DNA of 10,216 nucleotides from Candidatus Gastranaerophilales bacterium (lineage in GTDB: Bacteria; Cyanobacteriota; Vampirovibrionia; Gastranaerophilales; Gastranaerophilaceae). The stretch covers positions 1 to 10,216 of the forward strand of contig JAJPXE010000112.1 in the NCBI GenBank assembly GCA_021205645.1. Reading direction: 5' to 3'. Of this stretch, positions 1-6,292 are shown in pieces (positions within the stretch are counted from its first letter, which is position 1; the number at the start of each line of letters is the position of its first letter). Position numbers and translations under genes: made by a program. Under the pieces are notes generated by a model that did no database searches, was not told where the DNA came from, and worked only from the letters and a program-made list of their open reading frames with translations.

Positions 1-110
1 GGGTGAGGTGATAACCCCCGTTTGCCCTCTCCGGACGGAGAGGGCAGAATTTCTTTGCGAATGAAGCGGCAGACTGTGCTGCACAGCAGCACCCGCTGCT
101 GCATGTCAAT
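1..110. repeat. Structured intergenic repeat, left copy
   Basis: This gene-free stretch is made of inverted repeats. Positions 24-33 and 36-45 form a perfect hairpin (GCCCTCTCCG / CGGAGAGGGC), and 74-86 (CTGTG-CTG-CACAG) forms another. Two modules recur in inverted orientation downstream of uvrA: 1-16 (GGGTGAGGTGATAACC) is the exact reverse complement of 3169-3184, and 71-96 matches 3276-3301 inverted at 25 of 26 bases. The sequence therefore belongs to a repeat family present at both ends of uvrA. The GC-rich hairpin could also help terminate a gene left of the window, but no T-run follows it directly. Function is not known; REP-like dispersed intergenic repeat is the most economical description. 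Confidence 0.75.
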
Positions 111-208
111 TTCGGGATTTTGCCGCACACTCATACTTCAATAGCATTCGTATTATGTTTTCTTTGTGCGGTTTGTCTTTAGAACCGAACTTATATTTGA
201 GAGCTTAT

Positions 209-237
209 TTGTCCCCGAATTATTATTGTTGTAAAAT
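209..237 (+). promoter_or_regulatory. Candidate sigma-70 promoter of uvrA
   Basis: A -35-like TTGTCC (209-214) and a -10-like TAAAAT (232-237) are separated by 17 bases. The predicted transcription start near 244 gives a short leader containing the purine-rich AGGGAG at 247-252 ahead of the uvrA ATG. I saw no clear LexA operator of the Gram-positive, alphaproteobacterial or cyanobacterial type here, so the sequence gives no evidence of SOS control. Prediction from consensus only. Confidence 0.45.
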
Positions 238-266
238 GTTCTCAACAGGGAGTTATATATCAAGAT

Positions 267-3113
267 ATGAACGACAAAATAGTAATAAGAGGAGCAAGAC
301 AACATAACTTACAAAATATATCTCTGGAACTTCCAAAAGATGAACTCATTGTGTTCACGGGTGTATCAGGTTCGGGCAAAAGCTCGCTTGCGTTTGATAC
401 TATATTTGCCGAAGGTCAAAGACGTTATGTCGAAAGCCTTTCTACATATGCACGCCAGTTTCTCGGACAAATGGATAAGCCTGATGTTGACTCTATCGAC
501 GGACTTACACCCGCTATTTCTATTGACCAGAAATCTACAAGCAATAATCCCCGCTCAACAGTCGGGACGGTCACGGAAATCTATGATTATTTAAGACTGC
601 TTTATGCAAGAGTCGGCACACCGTATTGCCCGAAATGCGGAAATGAAATTAAACCGCAAACTATTGATGAGATAACCGCCTCTATTATGAAACTTGAAAC
701 AGGTACTAAAATCCAAATTCTTGCCCCCGTTGTTAATGGTAAAAAAGGCGAGTTTCAATCACTTTTTAACGAACTCAGACAGGAAGGGTTTATCAGGGTC
801 AAAATCGACGGCGAAATCTATAATCTTGACGAGGATGATATTGAACTTGCAAAAACAAAAAAACATAATATTCTGGTTGTGGTTGACAGAATTGTTGTAA
901 AAGATACAGCACAATCAAGAATAGCTGACAGTACACAAATTGCACTGGAAAAATCTGACGGATTAGTGATTGTTGATGCTGCCGGCATAGGCGAGATTAC
1001 TTACAGTGAAAAATTGGCATGCGAAAATTGCGGAATAAGTTTTGATGAACTCACGCCGAGAATTTTTAGTTTTAACAATCCATACGGAGCCTGTGAAAAA
1101 TGTTCGGGACTCGGGGTAGATTTCAGGATAGATTCTGATTTAGTTGTTCCTGACAGAACAAAATCACTTGCGCAGGGGGCAATTTATCCGTGGAGCAGAA
1201 CGGCTAACAGTTATTACTTTGACCTGTTAAGCTGTGTTGCCGAACATTACGGATTTAGCATGGACACTCCGTTTGAAGAACTTACCTCCGAACAGCAAAA
1301 TATTATCCTCTACGGCTCCGGTACGGAAACATTGAGGATAAGAGTCAAGAGTTTTGGAACAAAAAGATACACAACAAAACTAAGACGGTTTGTCGGAGTA
1401 ATCCCGTTTTTGATGAAACATTACAATGAAGCTGAGGGAGAATACTGGAGAGAAGAAATTCAAAAGTATATGGTAACGACTCCATGTGAAGCTTGCGACG
1501 GCGGGCGTTTGAAACCTTTTCCGCTTGCTGTCAAAATATCCGGTGTAAATATACATGAGTTTTGTACCATGCCGGTCGATGAAGCTTATGAGTTTATTTC
1601 AAATCTGTATCTTGATCTTACTGATTTTCAGATAAAAATAGTAAAACAGGTTCTGGACGAAATCAGAGCAAGGTTAAAATTCCTGATTGATGTGGGATTG
1701 AGTTATTTAGACCTTGCACGAATGGCAGGAACGTTATCGGGCGGCGAGGCGCAGAGGATAAGACTTGCAACTCAGATAGGAAGCGGTTTGTCAGGAGTAT
1801 TGTATGTACTTGACGAACCATCTGTCGGACTTCATCAGAAAGATAATGACCGGCTGATTAAAACCCTGATACGTCTTAGAAATCTCGGCAATACTTTAAT
1901 TGTGGTTGAACATGACGAAGACACAATGCGGAATGCTGATTATCTTGTTGATATCGGAGCAAAAGCGGGGGTTAATGGCGGTAAGATAGTTGCTAAAGGA
2001 AAGTTAGATGATATTTTAAATTCCGAAGATTCGCTTACAGGTAAATATCTTTCGGGTGAAAAATTTATCCCTGTTCCTGATAAATTACGTGAAGGCAGCG
2101 GAGAGGTTCTGCATATTAAGAATGCTTATAAAAATAATCTTAAGCATATAGATTTAGACATTCCGCTAGGAAAAATCAATGTTCTTACCGGTGTTTCGGG
2201 TTCGGGAAAATCAACGCTTATGAATGATATTATCTATCAGTACGCTGTTCATAAACTCAGGGGCAACAAGCCGAAACCTCAGGGTGTAGACGAGATTACC
2301 GGGTTTGAGAATATAGATAAAGTAATAGAAGTTGATCAATCGCCGATAGGCAGGACGCCCCGTTCAAACCCGGCAACGTATACCGATGTTTTTACCCCGA
2401 TAAGAGAGCTTTTTGCCCGTACAAACGAAGCAAAAATGCGGGGGTACAAATCCGGCAGATTTAGTTTTAACGTAAAAGGCGGAAGATGTGAGGCTTGTAA
2501 AGGCGACGGACTTTTAAAAATTGAGATGAATTTCTTATCGGATGTTTATGTCAAATGTGATGTTTGCGGCGGAAAAAGATACAACAACGAAACACTTGAA
2601 GTCAAATATAAGGGTAAAACCATATATGATGTACTTGAGATGAGTGTAAAAGAAGCATTGGAGTTTTTTGACAGTATCCCGCAGATAAAAAATAAACTTC
2701 AAACTTTGAATGATGTTGGTCTTGATTATATAAAACTCGGTCAGAGTTCGACGACGTTGTCGGGTGGTGAGGCGCAGCGTATCAAGCTTGCTTCGGAGCT
2801 AAATAAGCGGGCGACCGGCAAAACGCTTTACCTGCTTGATGAACCGTCTGTCGGTCTGCACTGGGCAGATTTGGACAAGCTCATTAAAATAATACACCGT
2901 CTTGCCGATACAGGAAACACAATTTTAATTATTGAACATAATATGGATTTAATAAAAATTGCGGACAACATAATTGATTTAGGTCCGGAAGGCGGCAATG
3001 CGGGCGGGCAAATTGTTGCACAGGGCAGCCCATCGTATATTACAAAGGTTCAAAATTCTTATACGGGTCAGTATCTGAAGAAAATCTTAAAAAAACCGCA
3101 CAAGAAATATTAA
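267..3113 (+). CDS. uvrA: UvrABC excinuclease subunit A (UvrA)
   Basis: UvrA is the dimeric ABC-type ATPase that scans DNA for bulky lesions and loads UvrB in cytoplasmic nucleotide excision repair. The 948-residue product has the usual length and duplicated layout. Walker A motifs GVSGSGKS lie at 32-39 and 642-649, and ABC signatures LSGGEAQRI at about 490 and 831, each followed by LDEPSVGLH. Zinc-binding cysteine sets are intact: C252/C255 with C276/C279 in the first half and C741/C744 with C764/C767 in the second. Further CxxC pairs are at C121/C124 and C407/C410. The N-terminus (DKIVIRGARQHNLQNI) is typical, so the ATG at 267 is accepted; AGGGAG at 247-252 lies 14 bases upstream, slightly far. 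The gene appears monocistronic, with no uvrB or uvrC nearby, and lies between inverted copies of an intergenic repeat. The C-terminal tail is Lys-rich. Nothing suggests inactivation. Confidence 0.98.
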   Translation: MNDKIVIRGARQHNLQNISLELPKDELIVFTGVSGSGKSSLAFDTIFAEGQRRYVESLSTYARQFLGQMDKPDVDSIDGLTPAISIDQKSTSNNPRSTVGTVTEIYDYLRLLYARVGTPYCPKCGNEIKPQTIDEITASIMKLETGTKIQILAPVVNGKKGEFQSLFNELRQEGFIRVKIDGEIYNLDEDDIELAKTKKHNILVVVDRIVVKDTAQSRIADSTQIALEKSDGLVIVDAAGIGEITYSEKLACENCGISFDELTPRIFSFNNPYGACEKCSGLGVDFRIDSDLVVPDRTKSLAQGAIYPWSRTANSYYFDLLSCVAEHYGFSMDTPFEELTSEQQNIILYGSGTETLRIRVKSFGTKRYTTKLRRFVGVIPFLMKHYNEAEGEYWREEIQKYMVTTPCEACDGGRLKPFPLAVKISGVNIHEFCTMPVDEAYEFISNLYLDLTDFQIKIVKQVLDEIRARLKFLIDVGLSYLDLARMAGTLSGGEAQRIRLATQIGSGLSGVLYVLDEPSVGLHQKDNDRLIKTLIRLRNLGNTLIVVEHDEDTMRNADYLVDIGAKAGVNGGKIVAKGKLDDILNSEDSLTGKYLSGEKFIPVPDKLREGSGEVLHIKNAYKNNLKHIDLDIPLGKINVLTGVSGSGKSTLMNDIIYQYAVHKLRGNKPKPQGVDEITGFENIDKVIEVDQSPIGRTPRSNPATYTDVFTPIRELFARTNEAKMRGYKSGRFSFNVKGGRCEACKGDGLLKIEMNFLSDVYVKCDVCGGKRYNNETLEVKYKGKTIYDVLEMSVKEALEFFDSIPQIKNKLQTLNDVGLDYIKLGQSSTTLSGGEAQRIKLASELNKRATGKTLYLLDEPSVGLHWADLDKLIKIIHRLADTGNTILIIEHNMDLIKIADNIIDLGPEGGNAGGQIVAQGSPSYITKVQNSYTGQYLKKILKKPHKKY

Positions 3114-3127
3114 TGATAAAAATAAAG

Positions 3128-3360
3128 TCCTCACCCGGGGTAAATGAATTATATTCCGGGGTTTGCATGGTTATCACCTCACCCGCAAGACTAAACTACT
3201 TAATTACAAGTCTTGCTGCCATCTCCCTCCAGAGAGGGCTTTTACTTCCTCTCCCCATACGTGGAGGGGAACGGAGCGGGTGCTACTGTGCAGCACAGTC
3301 TCCGCGGGGGATGCAATCACCTCACAAAAAATTTTCCCTCTCCTTTTGGGGAGAGGAAAA
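3128..3360. repeat. Composite intergenic repeat, right copy
   Basis: A mosaic of short modules. ATCACCTCAC occurs twice in direct orientation (3173-3182 and 3316-3325). 3169-3184 is the exact reverse complement of 1-16, and 3276-3301 is the inverted match (25/26) of 71-96. Hairpins include CCCTC/GAGGG near 3223-3238, CCTCTCC/GGAGGGG near 3248-3269 (one G:T pair) and CCTCTCC/GGAGAGG at 3337-3343/3350-3356. The CTCTCC/GGAGAG cores echo the hairpin at 24-45. This looks like a dispersed, structured, non-coding repeat family; no transposase or clean terminal repeats were found. Confidence 0.7.
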
Positions 3361-3415
3361 ATCTTTACCCCGGATCCTGTCAGGAGAAGATTAAAACGTT
3401 CTAATTCAAAATAAT

Positions 3416-3447
3416 AAAAAAAGCCGTCCGGTTTTCACAGAGCGGCG
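3416..3447 (-). terminator. Possible intrinsic terminator, minus strand
   Basis: On the minus strand, GCCGCTC (3446-3440) can pair imperfectly with GGACGGC (3429-3423), with one mismatch and one G:T pair, followed at once by seven T (3422-3416). It lies about 400 bases beyond the stop codon of the minus-strand helical-protein gene, so the link to that gene is loose. Read on the plus strand it is followed only by GTTTATT, which would be a weak terminator for uvrA. Confidence 0.4.
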
Positions 3448-3601
3448 TTTATTAGGAATAAGAAAAGGAATTATAGGAAATTTTTAGGAAAATTTTGGTT
3501 TAGGATTCAAATTATAAATTCAATTTGTACTGTCCTTTTTAAATTTGAGCGGCGATCCTTTCAAATTTTCGGTTGTTTTCTCTGTCTATACCTGTGACCT
3601 C

Positions 3602-3622
3602 ATCTTACATCTTACATCTTAC
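3602..3622. repeat. Three tandem copies of heptamer ATCTTAC
   Basis: Three perfect back-to-back copies of ATCTTAC at 3602-3608, 3609-3615 and 3616-3622. A short tandem array of this kind could vary in copy number by slippage or act as a set of protein-binding sites. Nothing nearby is coding, so phase-variable translation is not supported. Confidence 0.85.
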
Positions 3623-3644
3623 GTATTGACATTTTTAATTGTTC

Positions 3645-3659
3645 CCCCTTGAGGGGAGT
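3645..3659. repeat. Short CCCC/GGGG hairpin
   Basis: The sequence CCCCTTGAGGGG forms a compact GC stem with a TTGA loop inside the gene-free region. There is no adjoining T-run on either strand, so it is not a convincing terminator. Confidence 0.5.
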
Positions 3660-3726
3660 TATTATTGTATGATGCGGGCGGAGTAAATCTATGTTTTATG
3701 CTCACCGAGCAACCAACCCGCGGATT

Positions 3727-3750
3727 AAGAGGGGGTATTCATCCCCTCTT
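3727..3750. repeat. Perfect 8-bp stem-loop (AAGAGGGG/CCCCTCTT)
   Basis: AAGAGGGG (3727-3734) and CCCCTCTT (3743-3750) form a perfect stem with an 8-base loop. Outer bases GGA (3722-3724) and TCC can extend the stem past a small internal loop. It lies about 100 bases past the stop codon of the minus-strand gene at 3848. No T-run follows on either strand, so it may stabilise an mRNA 3' end or be part of the local repeat family rather than terminate transcription. Confidence 0.55.
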
Positions 3751-3847
3751 CTCCGGAGTTTCGACATTCGTCTTAAAACTCATTTTTTAACTTAAGTGTA
3801 ATGTACTGTATTTATTGTTTGTGATAATGGTTTAACTTAACCAACTA

Positions 3848-4699
3848 TTAACTGAACAACTTGAATGTTCTTTCAACGTTATCCTTTGCTACCGTTTCTA
3901 AGGTTTCCATTTCCTGCTTGATTGCATTACGCTCGGTTTCTAAAGCTGCTAAATCAGTATCGTACTTAGTATCTTTGTTATCTATTTTCTTCATATCAGC
4001 TTCATATTGCGCTTCCGCTTTCTTCAGAGCAATTTCATCAGACACTTCCTGCAAGCCTGTATTTGTTGAAACACTTGTTTCAAAGTTTGCAAAATCTTCA
4101 TCTGTTTCTTTTGCGAATGTGCCGTCTGTATCTGCTTCAACAAGAGTTACATCACCTGAATTAATCAAGTTTGTAATAACTTCTGATACATTTGATGGAG
4201 GATTGGTGAGTGATGCTCCGAATGCATCGTGGCATAACTGAGCCCAGTTTAATGCAACTGCTGTAGTAGTGACTTCAGATGCTTCATAGTATGTACTTGC
4301 ATCTAATGCCTGATAGATTGTATCACCTACTGCAAAATCAGGATAATCCTCTGCATTACTATCTGTTACCGTTATTGCAGTTTTACTTACATATGTTCCG
4401 TCACTTGCCGTATATGCTGACGTACCATCGTATACCACCCCTTTAAAGTCAATTGCATAACCTGCTTTCAGAAAATCTGTATAAGAGGAAATATCACTGT
4501 ATGTTGTGGAACCGTCCGTTGTAAGTATTTTGTATTGAACCTTAGTCTTGTCCAATGCTTCTAAATAGTCCTCATAAACCCGTGTGGACTCGTTAGCCAT
4601 TTGAAGTTTTTGTGCTTCTAATTTTGCTGCCTTATACTCAATTTGATGCATTCTTGAGGTCAAATCAAGTAATCTTGCTTGCGATGATGATAAACCCAT
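3848..4699 (-). CDS. Helical-ended hypothetical protein, SSSQAR N-terminus
   Basis: Function unknown. From the ATG at 4699 the product is 283 residues. This start is chosen over an upstream in-frame ATG at 4765 because AAGGAG (4712-4707) lies 7 bases before it and because the extra 22 residues (basic, with no domain look) do not fit the MGLSSSQARLL opening that I recall from other proteins of this type. Residues 1-57 are predicted helical with heptad character. Residues about 60-200 are rich in Ser, Thr, Asp, Ala and Tyr and likely beta/loop. Residues about 205-283 are again long coiled-coil helix, ending DNVERTFKLFS. There is no Sec signal peptide or membrane segment. Conserved-looking helical ends around a variable low-complexity middle recall flagellin, hook or type III substrate design; that is an analogy, not homology I can show. 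It is monocistronic and divergent from the ribbon-helix-helix gene. Confidence 0.85.
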   Translation of the reverse strand: MGLSSSQARLLDLTSRMHQIEYKAAKLEAQKLQMANESTRVYEDYLEALDKTKVQYKILTTDGSTTYSDISSYTDFLKAGYAIDFKGVVYDGTSAYTASDGTYVSKTAITVTDSNAEDYPDFAVGDTIYQALDASTYYEASEVTTTAVALNWAQLCHDAFGASLTNPPSNVSEVITNLINSGDVTLVEADTDGTFAKETDEDFANFETSVSTNTGLQEVSDEIALKKAEAQYEADMKKIDNKDTKYDTDLAALETERNAIKQEMETLETVAKDNVERTFKLFS

Positions 4700-4706
4700 A
4701 AGATAA

Positions 4707-4712
4707 CTCCTT
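4707..4712 (-). promoter_or_regulatory. Ribosome binding site fixing the 283-residue start
   Basis: The minus strand reads AAGGAG followed by TTATCTT and the ATG at 4699. This near-ideal Shine-Dalgarno spacing decides the start codon against the longer in-frame alternative at 4765. Confidence 0.85.
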
Positions 4713-4788
4713 TTCCGTGGCGATAATATTCCTGTACTCTCTATATGACGGCATTTTTTTTTCAAACTTTAGCTTTTTAAAGGACATC

Positions 4789-4804
4789 GTTACATATTGT
4801 TACA
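4789..4804. repeat. Direct repeat GTTACA at 10-bp spacing
   Basis: GTTACA occurs at 4789-4794 and 4799-4804, one helical turn apart, with a weaker related block (CTGTAAG, 4810-4816) a further turn on. It lies in the divergent intergenic region between the helical-protein gene and the ribbon-helix-helix gene. Same-face spacing suits a dimeric activator or repressor, but the motif is short and may be chance. Confidence 0.3.
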
Positions 4805-4833
4805 ATTCCTGTAAGCGGCGATATTAGCAAGTT

Positions 4834-4863
4834 TTGAGTTTGCCGGTGTCAAAATTATATAAA
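4834..4863 (+). promoter_or_regulatory. Candidate promoter of the RHH gene
   Basis: TTGAGT (4834-4839) and TATAAA (4858-4863) are separated by 18 bases and fit a sigma-70 promoter. Transcription would start near 4870, giving a leader of about 94 bases that contains the large palindrome at 4887-4925. The region is very AT-rich, so other -10 boxes are possible. Confidence 0.4.
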
Positions 4864-4886
4864 ATATTTTAAAAATAAAGGCAATT

Positions 4887-4925
4887 TTTTATCCTGTATA
4901 TACTTTATATATATACAGGATAAAA
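4887..4925. promoter_or_regulatory. 39-bp palindrome, likely RHH operator
   Basis: TTTTATCCTGTATATA (4887-4902) and TATATACAGGATAAAA (4910-4925) are perfect 16-bp inverted arms around a 7-base spacer. The element ends 38 bases before the start of a gene for a ribbon-helix-helix protein, a class that commonly binds inverted repeats in its own promoter. Autoregulation is therefore the leading reading. As RNA it would fold into a long AU-rich hairpin just upstream of the ribosome binding site, so transcript-level control is an alternative. A U-run follows the stem on neither strand strongly enough to make it a typical terminator. Confidence 0.7.
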
Positions 4926-4963
4926 TCATACGGGTATACATGGATATATAGGAGAAAAATATT

Positions 4964-5152
4964 ATGGCAAAAGTTTTGATTTCAATGCCGGAGAAATTCT
5001 TAGATGAGATTGACGGCGTAGCAGACAACGAAAATCGTTCAAGATCAGAGTTAATCAGAGAAGCTTTGAGAACGTACATTCACAGGAACAGAGTAAGAAA
5101 TACAGCTTATGCAAGCAAAAATGCAGAACTGTTAGATGCGCTGCTGGATTAG
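4964..5152 (+). CDS. Ribbon-helix-helix (CopG/Arc-type) DNA-binding protein
   Basis: The 62-residue product has the layout of the ribbon-helix-helix family of dimeric transcription factors. A beta strand covers residues 2-8 (AKVLISM), helix A about 10-21, a turn with NRSRSE, and helix B about 27-41 (SRSELIREALRTYIHR). These N-terminal residues normally pair between subunits and insert the strand into the major groove. The C-terminal 20 residues form a short tail ending ELLDALLD, as in small antitoxin-type members. AGGAG at 4950-4954, 9 bases before the ATG, supports the start. Many relatives are antitoxins paired with a toxin such as MazF, but here no partner gene follows: an intrinsic terminator and convergent rplR come directly after. 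It is therefore either a solitary regulator or an orphan antitoxin. The palindrome in its leader suggests self-regulation. Confidence 0.9.
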   Translation: MAKVLISMPEKFLDEIDGVADNENRSRSELIREALRTYIHRNRVRNTAYASKNAELLDALLD

Positions 5153-5182
5153 GCAAGGGGAAACTAAAAAAACAATTTAAAA

Positions 5183-5214
5183 AGGGTTAGCAAGATTGCT
5201 AACCCTCTTTTTTT
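5183..5214. terminator. Strong bidirectional intrinsic terminator
   Basis: AGGGTTAGCA (5183-5192) and TGCTAACCCT (5197-5206) form a perfect 10-bp stem with a tetraloop. On the plus strand, seven T follow (5208-5214), ending the ribbon-helix-helix transcript. On the minus strand the stem is followed by TTTT and an AT-rich tract, so it also serves rplR, whose stop codon is 26 bases away. It marks the true end of the ribosomal protein unit. Confidence 0.92.
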
Positions 5215-5239
5215 GATGTTTTAACACATGTACAAAATA

Positions 5240-5608
5240 TTAGAACTCAAGTCCTGCTTCTCTTGCGGCATCTGCCAGTGCAGCTATTCTTCCATGATAC
5301 AGGAAACCGCCTCTATCGAATACGATAGATTTAATTCCAGCTTTCAATGCTTTTTCTGCTACGGATTTTCCGACTGCTTTAGCTGCAGCAATGTTTCCGC
5401 CATGACTCAATTCTGCACGTAAATCCTTATCGTTTGATGAGGCAGATGCTAATGTAACGTGCTTTTCATCGTCTATTATTTGTGCATATATATGCTTGGT
5501 ACTTCTGTAGACAGCCAATCTCGGATATTCAGATGTTCCCGAAAGGTTAATCCTTATTGATTTGTGTCTTTTCTGTACTCTTGGTTTTCTTACTTCTTGT
5601 TTAATCAT
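5240..5608 (-). CDS. rplR: 50S ribosomal protein L18
   Basis: L18 binds 5S rRNA and helps assemble the central protuberance of the large subunit. The product is 122 residues from the ATG at 5608, the normal bacterial length. A basic N-terminus (KQEVRKPRVQKRHKSIR) is followed by the conserved core RLAVYRSTKHIYAQIIDD and the C-terminal FDRGGFLYHGRIAALADAAREAGLEF region, all family-typical. A longer frame can start at a TTG (5626), but AAGGAG at 5619-5614, 5 bases before the ATG, fixes the shorter form. It is the last gene of the rpsH-rplF-rplR unit, 71 bases after rplF. In most bacteria rpsE follows; here a terminator follows instead. Confidence 0.97.
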   Translation of the reverse strand: MIKQEVRKPRVQKRHKSIRINLSGTSEYPRLAVYRSTKHIYAQIIDDEKHVTLASASSNDKDLRAELSHGGNIAAAKAVGKSVAEKALKAGIKSIVFDRGGFLYHGRIAALADAAREAGLEF

Positions 5609-5613
5609 TTTTT

Positions 5614-5619
5614 CTCCTT
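5614..5619 (-). promoter_or_regulatory. Ribosome binding site fixing the rplR start
   Basis: AAGGAG on the minus strand lies 5 bases before the ATG at 5608. The alternative upstream TTG at 5626 precedes this site and would place it inside the coding region, so the ATG start is preferred. Confidence 0.85.
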
Positions 5620-5679
5620 TGCCCAATCCTTCTTGCCGTATTACAAGGGACTATGCGGGCGGCTATTTATTATTTAAAC

Positions 5680-6219
5680 CTATTTTTTACCTGCTTTACC
5701 GGCTTTACGTCTTACGTATTCACCCTCGTATCTTACGCCCTTGCCTTTGTATACTTCAGGCGGTCTTTTGCTTCTGATAAGAGCGGCTACGTCGCCCACT
5801 GATTGTTTATTTGAACCTTTTACGGAAATTTTTGTGTTCGCTTCCACAGAGATGCTTATGCCTGCAGGCGGCTCTATTATTACCGGATGTGAATAGCCCA
5901 GCGCCATATTGAGCTTTGAACCCTCCATATTAGCTCTGTAACCTACGCCCTGTATTTCAAGCTTCTTCTCAAAGCCTTTGCTTACACCTTCTATGGCGTT
6001 TGCTACAAGGGTTCTTGATAAACCGTGCAATGCACCTGTTTTTCTTTCATTATTCGTCGGCTCTAAGATAATCCGATTATCTTTAACCGTGATTTTTATT
6101 TCATCTCTGACGGTTACTGTTTCTGTTCCTTTTGAACCTTTTACCGTTATAGTTTGACCGTCTAATTTAACTTCAACACCTGAAGGTATTTCAACCGGTT
6201 TTTTCCCAATACGTGACAT
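5680..6219 (-). CDS. rplF: 50S ribosomal protein L6
   Basis: L6 sits near the factor-binding region of the large subunit, contacting 23S rRNA close to the sarcin-ricin loop. The 179-residue product has the usual length and both repeats of the L6 fold. It opens MSRIGKKPVEIPSGVEV, has RTLVANAIEGVSKGFEKKLEIQGVGYRA in the middle, and ends with the diagnostic IRSKRPPEVYKGKGVRYEGE segment and a Lys-rich tail. AAGGAG at 6232-6227, 7 bases before the ATG, supports the start. It is the middle gene of the unit, 73 bases after rpsH and 71 before rplR; these gaps are wider than is usual in spc operons. Confidence 0.98.
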   Translation of the reverse strand: MSRIGKKPVEIPSGVEVKLDGQTITVKGSKGTETVTVRDEIKITVKDNRIILEPTNNERKTGALHGLSRTLVANAIEGVSKGFEKKLEIQGVGYRANMEGSKLNMALGYSHPVIIEPPAGISISVEANTKISVKGSNKQSVGDVAALIRSKRPPEVYKGKGVRYEGEYVRRKAGKAGKK

Positions 6220-6240
6220 ATAATTTCTCCTTTATGATTA

Positions 6241-6269
6241 AAGCGGGTTTTCTGTCAATTGAGCCGCTT
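6241..6269 (-). other. Stem-loop between rpsH and rplF
   Basis: AAGCGG (6241-6246) and CCGCTT (6264-6269) are perfect 6-bp inverted arms around a 17-base loop, lying between the rpsH stop and the rplF ribosome binding site. It could be an RNA processing site, a partial attenuator or a ribosomal-protein binding element; it has no T-run and is not a full terminator. Confidence 0.45.
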
Positions 6270-6292
6270 ATATTGTGTACTTTTTTGATTTA

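Larger units (their letters stand above)
3114..3847. other. 734-bp gene-free, repeat-rich intergenic region
   Basis: No convincing gene is present. Short open frames run through 3113-3414 in all three plus frames, but they translate repeat sequence (Pro/Gly/Arg/Ser-rich, low complexity), lack good ribosome binding sites and resemble no family I know. The left half (about 3128-3360) holds the repeat modules shared with 1-110. The right half holds a candidate terminator (3416-3447), a triple heptamer (3602-3622) and two hairpins (3645-3659 and 3727-3750). It separates convergent genes: uvrA on the plus strand and the helical-protein gene on the minus strand. A small RNA or decayed mobile sequence cannot be excluded. 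Confidence 0.7.

Noticed and set aside
3113..3414. Overlapping open frames of 63-93 codons in all three plus frames after uvrA, one sharing the TAATG stop-start with uvrA
   Set aside because: They read through structured repeat DNA, give low-complexity Pro/Gly/Arg/Ser-rich peptides, and all three frames are open at once. No ribosome binding site or family supports any of them.
3602..3622. CRISPR or larger tandem array
   Set aside because: Only three contiguous 7-bp units are present, with no spacers and no cas genes in the window.
4700..4765. N-terminal extension (22 residues) of the helical protein from the ATG at 4765
   Set aside because: The ATG at 4699 has AAGGAG at ideal spacing and matches the family-like MGLSSSQ start; the extension has no such support.
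4855..5079. 74-codon minus-strand open frame opposite the ribbon-helix-helix gene
   Set aside because: It overlaps a well-supported plus-strand gene and its operator-like palindrome, and its product is an AT-driven Ile/Ser/Tyr-rich peptide with no recognisable domain.
4964..5239. Toxin-antitoxin module
   Set aside because: The ribbon-helix-helix protein looks antitoxin-like, but no toxin open frame lies on either side and a terminator follows at once.
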